A stretch of 46,038 nt of DNA. Origin: Bacillota bacterium. GTDB taxonomy: Bacteria; Bacillota; Sulfobacillia; Sulfobacillales; JAIMBI01. The DNA lies in the NCBI GenBank assembly GCA_021846505.1, contig JAJZWV010000027.1, positions 1 to 46,038 on the forward strand, in the 5' to 3' direction. The notes beneath the pieces are model-generated. The model did not search any database. It worked only from the letters and a program-made list of their open reading frames with translations, and was not told the DNA's origin. Of the stretch, positions 8,225 to 16,299 are shown one piece after another; within the stretch, counting starts at the first letter, position 1; each line of letters begins with the position of its first letter. The translations under genes and the position numbers were made by a program.

Positions 8225-9154
8225 TCAGCCCACGAACACGGCATCCGCATGCCACGCCAAAAACTCCCGGCGGGGTGCCGGAAAGTCGGGGTGCGGCGGC
8301 GCCAGCAGCTGGCCGGCCAGCGCATAGTAGTCACGGCCGTTTTCGAACTCCTGCCGGATACGCTGGCTGACTTCCAACCGGCGGGTGTCCGGGTGCACCA
8401 TCAGGTAACCCAGGTCAAACAGGCGGTGCAGATCGGACCGCAGCAGCATCCCATTGTCCACGGCATGCGGCCCGCCGTGCGCGTAGGGCTGAATGTGGGC
8501 CGCCTCCAGCGCCGGCAGGGTGCGCTCACCTGTGATGGCGCAGCGCCGCCCATAGGCGTCGGCGATGAGCGCCCGAAAGGCGCCCTGGCCAATCCGCGGC
8601 GCCACCAGGTGCGGGCGCCCGAACCGGGCGCCCTCCACCAGGGCGGCCTGGGCGGGCGGCCGGTCCGCCCCGCGGGCCGCGAGCCGCGCCGCCACCTCGC
8701 CCCAAAGCCACTGGCCGACCGACTCCTCGGTGGAGTAGCCCTTACCCACCTGCACGCCGGTCGCGGGGAAGTTCGGGATGGCGAACCATTCGCGCTCCTC
8801 GAAGAAAAACGCCTCGGACAGCAGCACGCTGCCAATGTAGTGCCGCGGGCCGCGCGGCGCACGCTGATGGTGCCGGGCCAACAGCGCCCGCATGTCCGCT
8901 AGGGTCTTGGACCCATTGGCCAGCTCGAACTGACTCCAGGTCACGTCCACCGGCATCTGGAAGTAGCCGACGAAAAACCCGCCGCCGACAATCTTTCGAA
9001 TCGGGGCATGCAGCTGAAACAGATACGGCTCACCCGGCTGCAGCGCCCGAAACGGCTGGCCGGACGGGCGCCAGAAGTTCACGTCGCTGCCCTCGGCGCG
9101 GTGGCGCAAGAACTGAAACCACCGCTCATCCGTGATCCCCACAAAGATTTTCAC
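8225..9154 (-). CDS. HNH endonuclease with N-terminal ligand-binding-like domain (restriction-type)
   Basis: A 309-residue protein. The C-terminal third holds an HNH nuclease: CAITGE, then AAHIQPYAHGG (H220), VDNGMLLRSDLHRLFD (N234, H243). The N-terminal region (about 1-130), with EPYLFQLHAP and IVGGGFFVGY, resembles the PUA/EVE-like domains found before HNH domains in putative restriction endonucleases; such domains can read modified bases (inference). GTG at 9152-9154 follows AGGGGAGA with good spacing, and the protein then starts MKIFVGIT. It is the first gene of the minus-strand HNH-GNAT-mrfB-mrfA cluster. No methyltransferase is encoded nearby, which fits a modification-dependent or repair role rather than a classical type II pair. 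Confidence 0.83.
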   Translation of the reverse strand: MKIFVGITDERWFQFLRHRAEGSDVNFWRPSGQPFRALQPGEPYLFQLHAPIRKIVGGGFFVGYFQMPVDVTWSQFELANGSKTLADMRALLARHHQRAPRGPRHYIGSVLLSEAFFFEEREWFAIPNFPATGVQVGKGYSTEESVGQWLWGEVAARLAARGADRPPAQAALVEGARFGRPHLVAPRIGQGAFRALIADAYGRRCAITGERTLPALEAAHIQPYAHGGPHAVDNGMLLRSDLHRLFDLGYLMVHPDTRRLEVSQRIRQEFENGRDYYALAGQLLAPPHPDFPAPRREFLAWHADAVFVG

Positions 9155-10005
9155 GGGATCTCTCCCCTTTGCCTCGGGTCTCTGCCGCCGGGGAAGTTCT
9201 CGCTGGGGGTGGGTTTGTCCTGCCAGCCGGGCCGAACTGAACGATGCTGCCCGAGGCGCTGCCAGGTGGATCAGCTGGCGGTGGCGGCCGGCTCTCTCGA
9301 ACATCATCTGCAAAGCCGGCTCGCCGGAGAGACTGCAGGCACCCGCTCGGCGAAGTCTCGGGTCGAGAGACGCGGCGGGCGCGCCATATTCGGCACGCGC
9401 GGCCCCCAAGGTCGCACTTGGCCCCGCCATACAGCAGGGTGCAGTGGAGAATGCGGCCGCCCGCGTCGCAGGCGGTGCCGCGGCTATCCGCCTGGCCGGG
9501 CTCTTCTTCGCACTTCAATTTGCGCAGGAGTGCGCTGCGCACCTTATCCGAGGAGAGCGAAGCCACCTAGCGGTTTGGGCGTTCAGCCACGCCCGCATGC
9601 ACTTCAAATGACGGCTGAGCGAGTCGGCCCGGGTTTGGAGCCCTGCATTTCGTGCACAAGGCGCCGAAGGTCGCTCGCTCTTCGCCCAAGGTCCGCCCCA
9701 CCTCCTGCGTGCCGAGGGCCGGACCGTGAAGGCCGACCCCTTCGTCCTCCATCCAAGCCGCAGCCCGCATCAACGCGGCCACGTGGAATCCTGGCGGAAG
9801 GTCCTCGGCCGTGGTGGACGCAGCCTGGATGGCAGATTGAGGCCGCGGCGGTCGGGCCGGGCTGGGCAAGGGGAACCGCGCTGCGCGCCGATAGCCCATT
9901 CCTGGCGACCGGACGAGCCATGGGCCGTTCCTCCCGGAATCGGCCAGCGGCAGAGTGCCCGGGCCGCTGATCCCAAAATCGTGTAGGCCCGGGGCGCTAG
10001 CGCCG

Positions 10006-10560
10006 CTATGTTTCCAAGTCGTCGGCCATAGCCATCGCTTCTTGAGGAAGGGCTGCGGTGATTTCCAGGCAGAGAGCCATCGGGTTCACAAACCACAGCT
10101 CGATCTTCAAATCCGCGATCCCCTCCTCTTGATCCCGCTCCACAATCCGCAGCCCTATGGCCGGCCGCGAAAATCCGCCCCAGTCCCGGTCACCCCGAGG
10201 ATTCGTTCAGGACCTGGCAGGCGCCCTCCCCGTCTCAGGCCCAGTCCAGGCGAGGGAACGTTGCGGCGCACACACGGCCCCAATGTCCGCGCCCCGGCGA
10301 ATCGTGCCGGTTTCTTGGCTCAGCGACTCATGCACACTGCCTCCGCCTGTTCGCTCCCGCGCCAACGGCTGGATCGCCTGAAGACAGACCGCCGCGCCAG
10401 GGCCATGCCGCCGAACGTGTTCGGCGGCAGCCCCGTCCGGCGACACCTCCAAGTCCGTCAGGCCCAGCTGAATCAACAGTTCTGTGAAGATCGCGGCGGT
10501 CTGACCTTTGCGGATAGGGGCGCAGCCCGGTGCCAATGCGAGCGCCCACCGATAGAACGA
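10006..10560 (-). pseudogene. Degraded gene of unknown family
   Basis: On the minus strand a 60-residue stretch ending at the TAG of 10006-10008 has natural protein composition (DWGGFSRPAIGLRIVERDQ, then ADLKIELWFVNPMALCLEIT, then QEAMAMADDLET). Upstream it is out of frame by one base with a segment ending CQVLNESSG, and further upstream with AAIFTELLIQLGLTDLEVSPDGAA. Removing one T near 10200 would join the first two. This suggests a decayed gene read towards the HNH cluster. I do not recognise the family, and the upstream limit is uncertain. Confidence 0.3.
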
Positions 10561-10943
10561 AAGGAAGGGCCCACCCCCCATGAGCAATCCCCTCACCCGC
10601 CTGATAGCTGCACCGGTGCAGGCCTTGGCCTCCCCCATCGGGCTGGACGCCACACCGATTCCGGATCCGGCAAGCAAGCGATCCGCCGCCGCTGACACCA
10701 GCCAGGGGCCTGAGCGGTGTTTCTGGATTATGCTGCCTGGGGATTCCCGCCGGACGCAGTCTGGCAGGCAGGACTGCGCCTGCTCATGGATCTGGATTTG
10801 CCGCCTTCGTCGGGCGTGCGGCGCCGGGCTGACGGATGACGAGGACCCGCCGCCTGATCCGGTCGGGCGTCCAGCGGCCGCCATCCTTCATTGGGCTCCT
10901 CGTTTGAGCCGCGGCTGCAACTCGGACATTCGGCATAACCAGC

Positions 10944-11105
10944 GGAGATGCCGCCTTAGCGGTGCTGAGAGACTTAGGACCGGCCGCGATCCCAGAGCGT
11001 GGACTCGTGAGGCTCGGCGACCCCAGAAAACTGCTGGGGCTAGCGGAAGGCGACACGCTCCGCATGTGGGTGAACGAAGCGGGTCGGCGCCGCCCGCCCT
11101 GCTGA
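10944..11105 (+). pseudogene. Possible AbrB/SpoVT-like antitoxin-type remnant
   Basis: The frame ending at TGA 11103-11105 contains RGLVRLGDPRKLLGLAEGDT followed by LRMWVNEAG. This resembles the swapped-hairpin DNA-binding domain of AbrB/MazE-like proteins (pattern I-P-x(4-6)-R-K-x-LGL-x-x-GD-x-L). No ribosome site or clear start was found and no toxin gene follows. Weak call. Confidence 0.28.
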
Positions 11106-11561
11106 AAGAAGCCCTAGACAACCTGCAATGGGGTCGGGTGGCGTGCGTTGTTTCGGGGGGATGCCCTCATTCGCGCACTCCGCGAAGCCGATGGCGGGCA
11201 GGGCAGCGCATTGCCCACCCGGCCACGCATGACGGCTGCCCACCTCCCCGCGCGCACCTTCTTCCCCGTGCTGCGGGGGGAGGGGTGCAAGCCCGCGCGA
11301 CTCGGTCGGTTCCCCTCACGCCGCGAGGAGAAGCGCCGTCATCCCGCTCATCGCTGTTGGCCCTCCCGATGTTCTGCCGTGAGCTAGTTCCGCTTCACCG
11401 AACAAACGGCCGCGGCAGCGGCCGCAGGCTCACCCCGCGCGCGGCACATTCTCGGCCCACTCGCCGCCGCATTCCCTCACGGGGGTGAAGGCGTCAAGCG
11501 ATTCGCTTCCTGCATGGGGCCGCGTCCTCACTGTCCGGCGCGAACCACGCGAACCTGCTTG

Positions 11562-11570
11562 TGCTATGCT
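11562..11570 (+). promoter_or_regulatory. Possible extended -10 promoter of ovoA
   Basis: TGCTATGCT contains TG-N-TATGCT, an extended -10 motif, 27 bases before the ovoA ATG at 11598. No good -35 hexamer is seen at the usual distance. Weak. Confidence 0.3.
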
Positions 11571-11597
11571 ACCAATACCGTGAGGGGGGCTTTGCCA

Positions 11598-13715
11598 ATG
11601 GAGCGCCTGCGCATTCAGCCGCTGCGCCTAGACGGTGCCGATGAAGAGGCCAAGCGGGAAGAAATTCGCCACGTTTTTCATGCCACGTTCGCCCTCGACG
11701 AGCGGATTTTTGACCACCTGGCCGACGAGCGGTCCTGGTATGAAAAGCCTATTGCCCTGCGCCACCCCTTGATTTTCTACTTCGGCCACACGGCCACGTT
11801 CTACATCAACAAGTTTGTGGTGGCGGGCATTCTCCCCGGCCATCTGGAGGCGCGGCTGGAGTCGATGTTTGCGGTGGGCGTCGATGAAATGTCGTGGGAT
11901 GACCTGGACGACAGCCACTACGACTGGCCAGCGGTGGCGGATGTGCGCGCGTATCGCGCCCGTGTGCGTGAAGTCGTCGATCGGGTGATAAGCGATCTGC
12001 CGCTCACGCTTCCCATCCGCTGGGACTCGCCCTGGTGGGCTGTGCTCATGGCCATCGAGCACGAAAACATCCACCTCGAAACCAGCTCGGTGCTCATCCG
12101 CCAGCTGCCGCTGGCCCGTGTCCGCCCCGTCCCCGATTTTGCGCCAGGGCCAGTGGACCGGCGCCCGGCGCCCCCTAATCCTTTGGTGTCCATCCCGGGC
12201 GGGCCGGTGCAGCTCGGCAAAAGTCGCGACGATCCCCGCTACGGGTGGGACAACGAGTACGGCGTCCACCGGGAAGCGCTGGCGGACTTTTCCGCCAGCC
12301 GGCATTTGGTCAGCAACGGGGAGTTCCGGGGCTTTGTGGACGCGGGCGGCTATAGCGAGCCCGCGTGGTGGTCGGAAGAGGGCTGGCGCTGGCGCAGCTT
12401 CGCCGAGGCCAAGCACCCCACGTTTTGGGTCCCCGGCCGCGGCGGCTGGAACCTCCGGCTGCTGGGCGAGGAGCAGCCGCTGCCCGAAAGCTGGCCGGTG
12501 GAAGTCAACGAGCACGAGGCGGAGGCGTTCTGCGCGTGGAAGTCGGCGGAGGTGGGCCAGCCGCTGCGGCTCCCCACGGAAGACGAGTGGCGCCGCCTGC
12601 TGGACCTCTCGGGGCTCCCCGACAGCGACCAATGGGAGGAGGCCCCCGCTCAGCTGGGCTTGGCGCACGGCGCGTCGCCCTGCCCGGTGGACCAGTTTCG
12701 CCACGGCCCCGTCTATGACGCGGTGGGCAACGTGTGGCAGTGGACCGCCACCCCCATTTACCCCTTCGACGGATTTCAGGTGCACCCGTACTACGACGAC
12801 TTTACCGTGCCCACGTTTGACCAGCAGCACAACCTCATCAAAGGCGGATCGTTTATCAGCTTGGGCAACGAAACCCAGCGCGAGGCGCGCTATGCGTTTC
12901 GCCGGCACTTTTTCCAGCACGCCGGCTTTCGCTACGTTGCCTCCGACAACCTGGTCTCGGTCGTGCCCGCCTATGAGAGCGACCCGGGGGTGGCGCAAGC
13001 GTGCGCCCTGGACTACGGGCCGGACTATTTCGAGATCCCCAACTATCGCGAGGCGATGGCGCGCCTGGCGCTGGCGGCGCTCGGCAGCCGCCCCGCCCGG
13101 CGGGCGCTGGACGTGGGGTGCGGCGCCGGCCGCAGCAGTTTCGCCCTGGCGCGCCACATCTCCGACGTCACCGGCCTCGATCTGTCGGCGCGCGTGATTC
13201 GGGTGGGAACCGGGCTCAAAGAGCGGGGCCGCTACCCGTACGCGGTCATCGAGGAAGGCGAGCTCGAAAGCCACCGGTGGGCGGATCTGGCCGAGGTGGG
13301 CCTGGCGGCCGTCGGAGACCGCGTGCAGTTTGTGCAGGGGGACCCGACTAATCTAAAGCCGCAGTACCGGGACTACGATCTTGTTCTCGCGGCCAGCGTG
13401 CTGGACCGCCTGCGGGACCCGGGTGGGTTTCTCGCCGCCATGGCCGAGCGCGTGCGGCCCGGGGGGCTTTTAGTCATCAGCAGCGCCTACGCGTGGCAAG
13501 AGGACGTGACGCCGCGGGCGCACTGGATCGGGGGATTTAAGAAGGACGGCGAAACCTTTACGACACTGGATGGGCTGCATGAGGCGCTGGACCAGCACTT
13601 TCAGCTGCTGCCGGGCTTCCCCTGCGAAGTGCCGCTCGTGGCTCGGCAGACCGCCCGCACGTTTTTGCACGCCATCGCCCAGGCGACGGTGTGGGAGCGG
13701 CGCGCGAAGGGCTAG
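11598..13715 (+). CDS. ovoA: OvoA: 5-histidylcysteine sulfoxide synthase fused to 4-mercaptohistidine N1-methyltransferase
   Basis: A 705-residue protein with the three-part layout of ovothiol synthase. The N-terminal DinB-like/iron-binding region has HPLIFYFGHTATFY (about 56-69) and the HxxxHxE motif IEHENIHLE (H155, H159, E161). The central FGE-sulfatase-like domain has GGPVQLG, YGWDNEYG, LPTEDEWRRL, VGNVWQW and KGGSF. The C-terminal SAM methyltransferase has ALDVGCGAGRSS at about 502-513. OvoA joins cysteine to histidine with O2 using nonheme iron, and its methyltransferase domain makes the N-methyl group of ovothiol, a redox thiol. EgtB of ergothioneine synthesis is related but lacks this fused domain. 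ATG at 11598 follows GAGGGGGGC. A PLP sulfoxide lyase is needed but none is seen nearby. Its stop overlaps the next gene's stop at CTAG. Confidence 0.9.
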   Translation: MERLRIQPLRLDGADEEAKREEIRHVFHATFALDERIFDHLADERSWYEKPIALRHPLIFYFGHTATFYINKFVVAGILPGHLEARLESMFAVGVDEMSWDDLDDSHYDWPAVADVRAYRARVREVVDRVISDLPLTLPIRWDSPWWAVLMAIEHENIHLETSSVLIRQLPLARVRPVPDFAPGPVDRRPAPPNPLVSIPGGPVQLGKSRDDPRYGWDNEYGVHREALADFSASRHLVSNGEFRGFVDAGGYSEPAWWSEEGWRWRSFAEAKHPTFWVPGRGGWNLRLLGEEQPLPESWPVEVNEHEAEAFCAWKSAEVGQPLRLPTEDEWRRLLDLSGLPDSDQWEEAPAQLGLAHGASPCPVDQFRHGPVYDAVGNVWQWTATPIYPFDGFQVHPYYDDFTVPTFDQQHNLIKGGSFISLGNETQREARYAFRRHFFQHAGFRYVASDNLVSVVPAYESDPGVAQACALDYGPDYFEIPNYREAMARLALAALGSRPARRALDVGCGAGRSSFALARHISDVTGLDLSARVIRVGTGLKERGRYPYAVIEEGELESHRWADLAEVGLAAVGDRVQFVQGDPTNLKPQYRDYDLVLAASVLDRLRDPGGFLAAMAERVRPGGLLVISSAYAWQEDVTPRAHWIGGFKKDGETFTTLDGLHEALDQHFQLLPGFPCEVPLVARQTARTFLHAIAQATVWERRAKG

Positions 13716-14668
13716 GCATCGCTGGGGGGCTCACTCGCACGCGCCTCCCGGTCCAGCCGCATGGCGGCCTGGCGAAAGGTGAGGCGCAGGTGGTCCCAGT
13801 CCAGCGGCACCAGCAGCGCGACCCGCGCGGGCTGCACCTTTTCCGCTTGAACCAGGGCCCGGATGAACCAGTCGCGGTCAAAGCCGGGGTCCTTTTCCCC
13901 GGCCCAGGCCATGAGCTGGGACAGCTCGAACCGCCCCAGCAGCATGTACACATCCACGAAGTCGCGGGTGGCCGCGCGGCTAAACAGGGCCAGCGTCTTG
14001 TCGGCGGCCAGATCCGGAAGCGACCGCGTGGGCATGCCGTCCACCGCCACGCCGGAGGGGGCCAGCTGGTAGGGGCTGTCCTCGGCCAGCTCCACCTTGA
14101 CGGGGCGCTCACCGACCCACAGGCGGGTGAACGTGGGATAGTGCTGCTCGGTGCGGACCGAAAGCCCCGCCGCTCGCCACGCGGCGTCCACGGCGGGCAC
14201 CGCCTCGGCCAGCGTCCGCGCGCCCGTAAACAGGTCGAAGTCGTCGGAGCGTCGGTGCCCCAGATACCCCGCCGCTAAGCCGGTTCCCCCGGCCAGCTGG
14301 AACCCATAGGCCGGCAGCACCGACGCCGCCACCGCTAAAATGTGGTGCTGCTCGGCGTCCAGCACCTCCCCCCGGTGCTCGATGGCGCGCTCCTCCTCTC
14401 GATAGTGGTCCCAAAAGGCTCGCAGGCGCGGGTCGAGGGCCACCTGACCCCACAGCGCGTCGACGGCGCCCCACCGAATGGTGCGCCAATCCGCGGCCGT
14501 GCCTTCTTCCAAAATCGTGGTGACGACCGCAACCACCCACTCGGGATTGTCCGCATCCCGAGCACTGGGCGCCCGCCCCGACCAAAACAGCCGCCTGAGA
14601 GGCCACTCCGCCGGACTTTGGGTGAGCCACCGCGTCCATCCGCCGGATTCCCCTAAGGCTTGCGCCAT
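13712..14668 (-). CDS. AbiEii/AbiGii-like nucleotidyltransferase (DUF1814), with N-terminal extension
   Basis: A 318-residue protein. The nucleotidyltransferase signature is clear: LAGGTGLAAGYLGHRRSDDFDLF (GG at about 127-128, the HRRSDDFDL metal-binding segment at about 138-146). A later conserved lysine region, DLAADKTLALFSR, is followed by RDFVDVYMLL, both typical of the AbiEii toxin family. The first 110 residues are an extra helical region not needed for the core. AbiE systems pair this toxin with an AbiEi transcription-factor antitoxin just upstream; none is seen here, so it may be an orphan or use another control. ATG at 14668 follows GGGGAGGAG. A perfect TATAAT lies about 60 bases upstream. 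It converges on ovoA with a shared CTAG stop overlap. Confidence 0.82.
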   Translation of the reverse strand: MAQALGESGGWTRWLTQSPAEWPLRRLFWSGRAPSARDADNPEWVVAVVTTILEEGTAADWRTIRWGAVDALWGQVALDPRLRAFWDHYREEERAIEHRGEVLDAEQHHILAVAASVLPAYGFQLAGGTGLAAGYLGHRRSDDFDLFTGARTLAEAVPAVDAAWRAAGLSVRTEQHYPTFTRLWVGERPVKVELAEDSPYQLAPSGVAVDGMPTRSLPDLAADKTLALFSRAATRDFVDVYMLLGRFELSQLMAWAGEKDPGFDRDWFIRALVQAEKVQPARVALLVPLDWDHLRLTFRQAAMRLDREARASEPPSDA

Positions 14669-14726
14669 GACTCCTCCCCTGCTGGTCCGCGCGGCCGCCG
14701 CCGATGCGACTCGATCCTTGACCCTG

Positions 14727-14732
14727 ATTATA
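14727..14732 (-). promoter_or_regulatory. -10 box (TATAAT) ahead of the AbiEii-like gene
   Basis: A perfect TATAAT on the minus strand (plus-strand ATTATA), about 59 bases before the start codon at 14668. The sequence 17 bases upstream does not match TTGACA, so only half a promoter is seen. The 320-base gap to the next gene (14669-14991) otherwise shows nothing. Confidence 0.4.
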
Positions 14733-14991
14733 CCTGCCCTGGGCTCTGGGCGGGCCGCCTCTGTGGCCCAGCTCCCATTTTTAACCCCCTGGCACGTCTG
14801 ACGGCGGTCACCCGAGTCCAGTCCAAGGAGCCAGATCGATTGGCACTACGCAAATCGCCGCCAAAACGGCGCCTATGACCTTGAGGCCATGTGGCGCCCC
14901 TGCAGTAAGCCGCGCGGTCCTCGACCATTCCGGCGCGCCTTTGGATCCACCCGCGCACGGCGCGCAGGATCTCAGCCCACCATGCCGAACG

Positions 14992-16299
14992 ATGTCGCAG
15001 GGAGGGCTCACTATCGCCGCCAAGACGCCGCTGCCACCGCCTGCCCCCACGCTGTGGCGCCACCAAAATTTCATGAAGCTGTGGGCGGGCCAGACGGTGT
15101 CCCAGTTCGGCGCCCAAATTACGCTGGTGGCGTTTCCGCTCACCGCCGTCCTCATCCTCCATGCCAGCGCCCTTCAGATGGGGGTGCTGGAGGCACTGGG
15201 CATGGCGCCGTTTCTCCTGGTGGGGCTGCCCGTGGGGGTGTTAGTGGACCGCGGCCGGCGCCGCCCCCTCCTGATCCTGGCGGACAGCGTGCGCCTGCTG
15301 CTGGTGGGGGCGGTGCCGGCGCTGTACTTGGCCCACGCCCTGCACGCCATGTGGGTGCTGGACGCGGTGCAGTTTGTAGCTGGCGGCATGACGGTGCTGT
15401 TTGACGTGGCCTACCAATCCTATCTCCCCGCCGTCGTGGGGCGCGACACCCTGGTGGAGGGCAACAGCCGCCTGGAAGCGAGTCGGGCCGTGGCCCAAGT
15501 GGCCGGCCCCAGCGTGGGCGGTGCGCTGGTGGCGGCCCTCACGGCCCCGGTGGCGCTGGCCGCCAATGCTGCCACCTACCTGGTGTCCGTGGTGTCGCTG
15601 GCTGCGATTCGCACTGAGGAGCCCGCCCCGCCGCCGCCGCCGCTCGTCGGGATGCACCGCCAAATTGGGGAGGGCCTCGCGCTGGTGGTCAAAAACCCGG
15701 TGCTGGGCTCCATCGCCGGCTCCACCGGCACCGCCAACTTCTTCTCCTCGGTGATGGCAGCCGTGTACGTGCTGTATGCCGTCCGCGACCTGCACCTGGC
15801 GCCCGCCGCCATTGGGCTTTTGTACGGGCTTGGCAGCGTGGGCGGCGTCGTGGCGGCGCTGGTGGCCAGCCGCGCCGCGCTGCGCCTGGGGCTCGGGCGC
15901 ACGCTGCTGGCATTTATCGTGCTGGCATCCGCGGCGGAGCTGTTGGTGCCGCTGGCGCCAGCGCGCCCCCGCGCTGCCTTAGGCGTGCTGGTGGCCGCCA
16001 TGTTTTTCGTGGGGCTGGGCGGGACCGTCTACAACATCAACCAGGTGAGCCTCCGGCAGGCCATCACGCCGGGTGCGTGGCTCGGCCGCATGAATGCCAG
16101 CATGCGCTTTCTCATTTGGGGCACGATGCCGCTGGGGTCGCTGCTGGGAGGCGTGCTTGGTGCCGCGCTGGGATTGAAGGGCGCGCTGTGGGTGGGAGCC
16201 GTCGGGGGCCTCGCCGCCCCCCTGTGGCTGATGCGGCCAGCGGTGCGCCACCTGGTGCGCCTCACGGACGCCCCGCCTTCGGCCGCCCCCACTCCCTAG
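14992..16299 (+). CDS. MFS transporter, MFS_3/DHA3 type
   Basis: About 435 residues and roughly twelve hydrophobic helices. The N-terminal FMKLWAGQTVSQFGAQITLVAFPL is typical of the MFS_3 (enterobactin-exporter-like) group. Motif A appears after helix 2 as GVLVDRGRRRPL, and LVEGNSRLEASRAVAQVAGPSVGG is the usual helix 4-5 region. Such proteins are proton-driven exporters of small molecules or macrolide-like drugs; the substrate is unknown. ATG at 14992 gives a family-like N-terminus. The frame extends upstream to 14875, and the ribosome site is weak, so the start is uncertain. Its stop (16297-16299) overlaps the stop of the convergent MFS gene within CTAG. Confidence 0.88.
   Translation: MSQGGLTIAAKTPLPPPAPTLWRHQNFMKLWAGQTVSQFGAQITLVAFPLTAVLILHASALQMGVLEALGMAPFLLVGLPVGVLVDRGRRRPLLILADSVRLLLVGAVPALYLAHALHAMWVLDAVQFVAGGMTVLFDVAYQSYLPAVVGRDTLVEGNSRLEASRAVAQVAGPSVGGALVAALTAPVALAANAATYLVSVVSLAAIRTEEPAPPPPPLVGMHRQIGEGLALVVKNPVLGSIAGSTGTANFFSSVMAAVYVLYAVRDLHLAPAAIGLLYGLGSVGGVVAALVASRAALRLGLGRTLLAFIVLASAAELLVPLAPARPRAALGVLVAAMFFVGLGGTVYNINQVSLRQAITPGAWLGRMNASMRFLIWGTMPLGSLLGGVLGAALGLKGALWVGAVGGLAAPLWLMRPAVRHLVRLTDAPPSAAPTP

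Larger units (their letters stand above)
9155..11597. other. 2.4-kb stretch with no intact gene
   Basis: Long frames exist on both strands but their text is arginine/proline-rich and lacks domain signatures, as expected from GC-rich noncoding DNA. Only two pieces look once-coding and are listed separately (about 10006-10560 minus and 10944-11105 plus). The first part must contain the promoter of the HNH cluster. I read the rest as decayed DNA. Confidence 0.5.

Noticed and set aside
9604-9921. Minus-strand gene of about 105 residues
   Set aside because: Text is arginine/glycine-rich in one frame and proline-rich in the overlapping one; no ribosome site or motif. Typical noncoding frame at this GC content.
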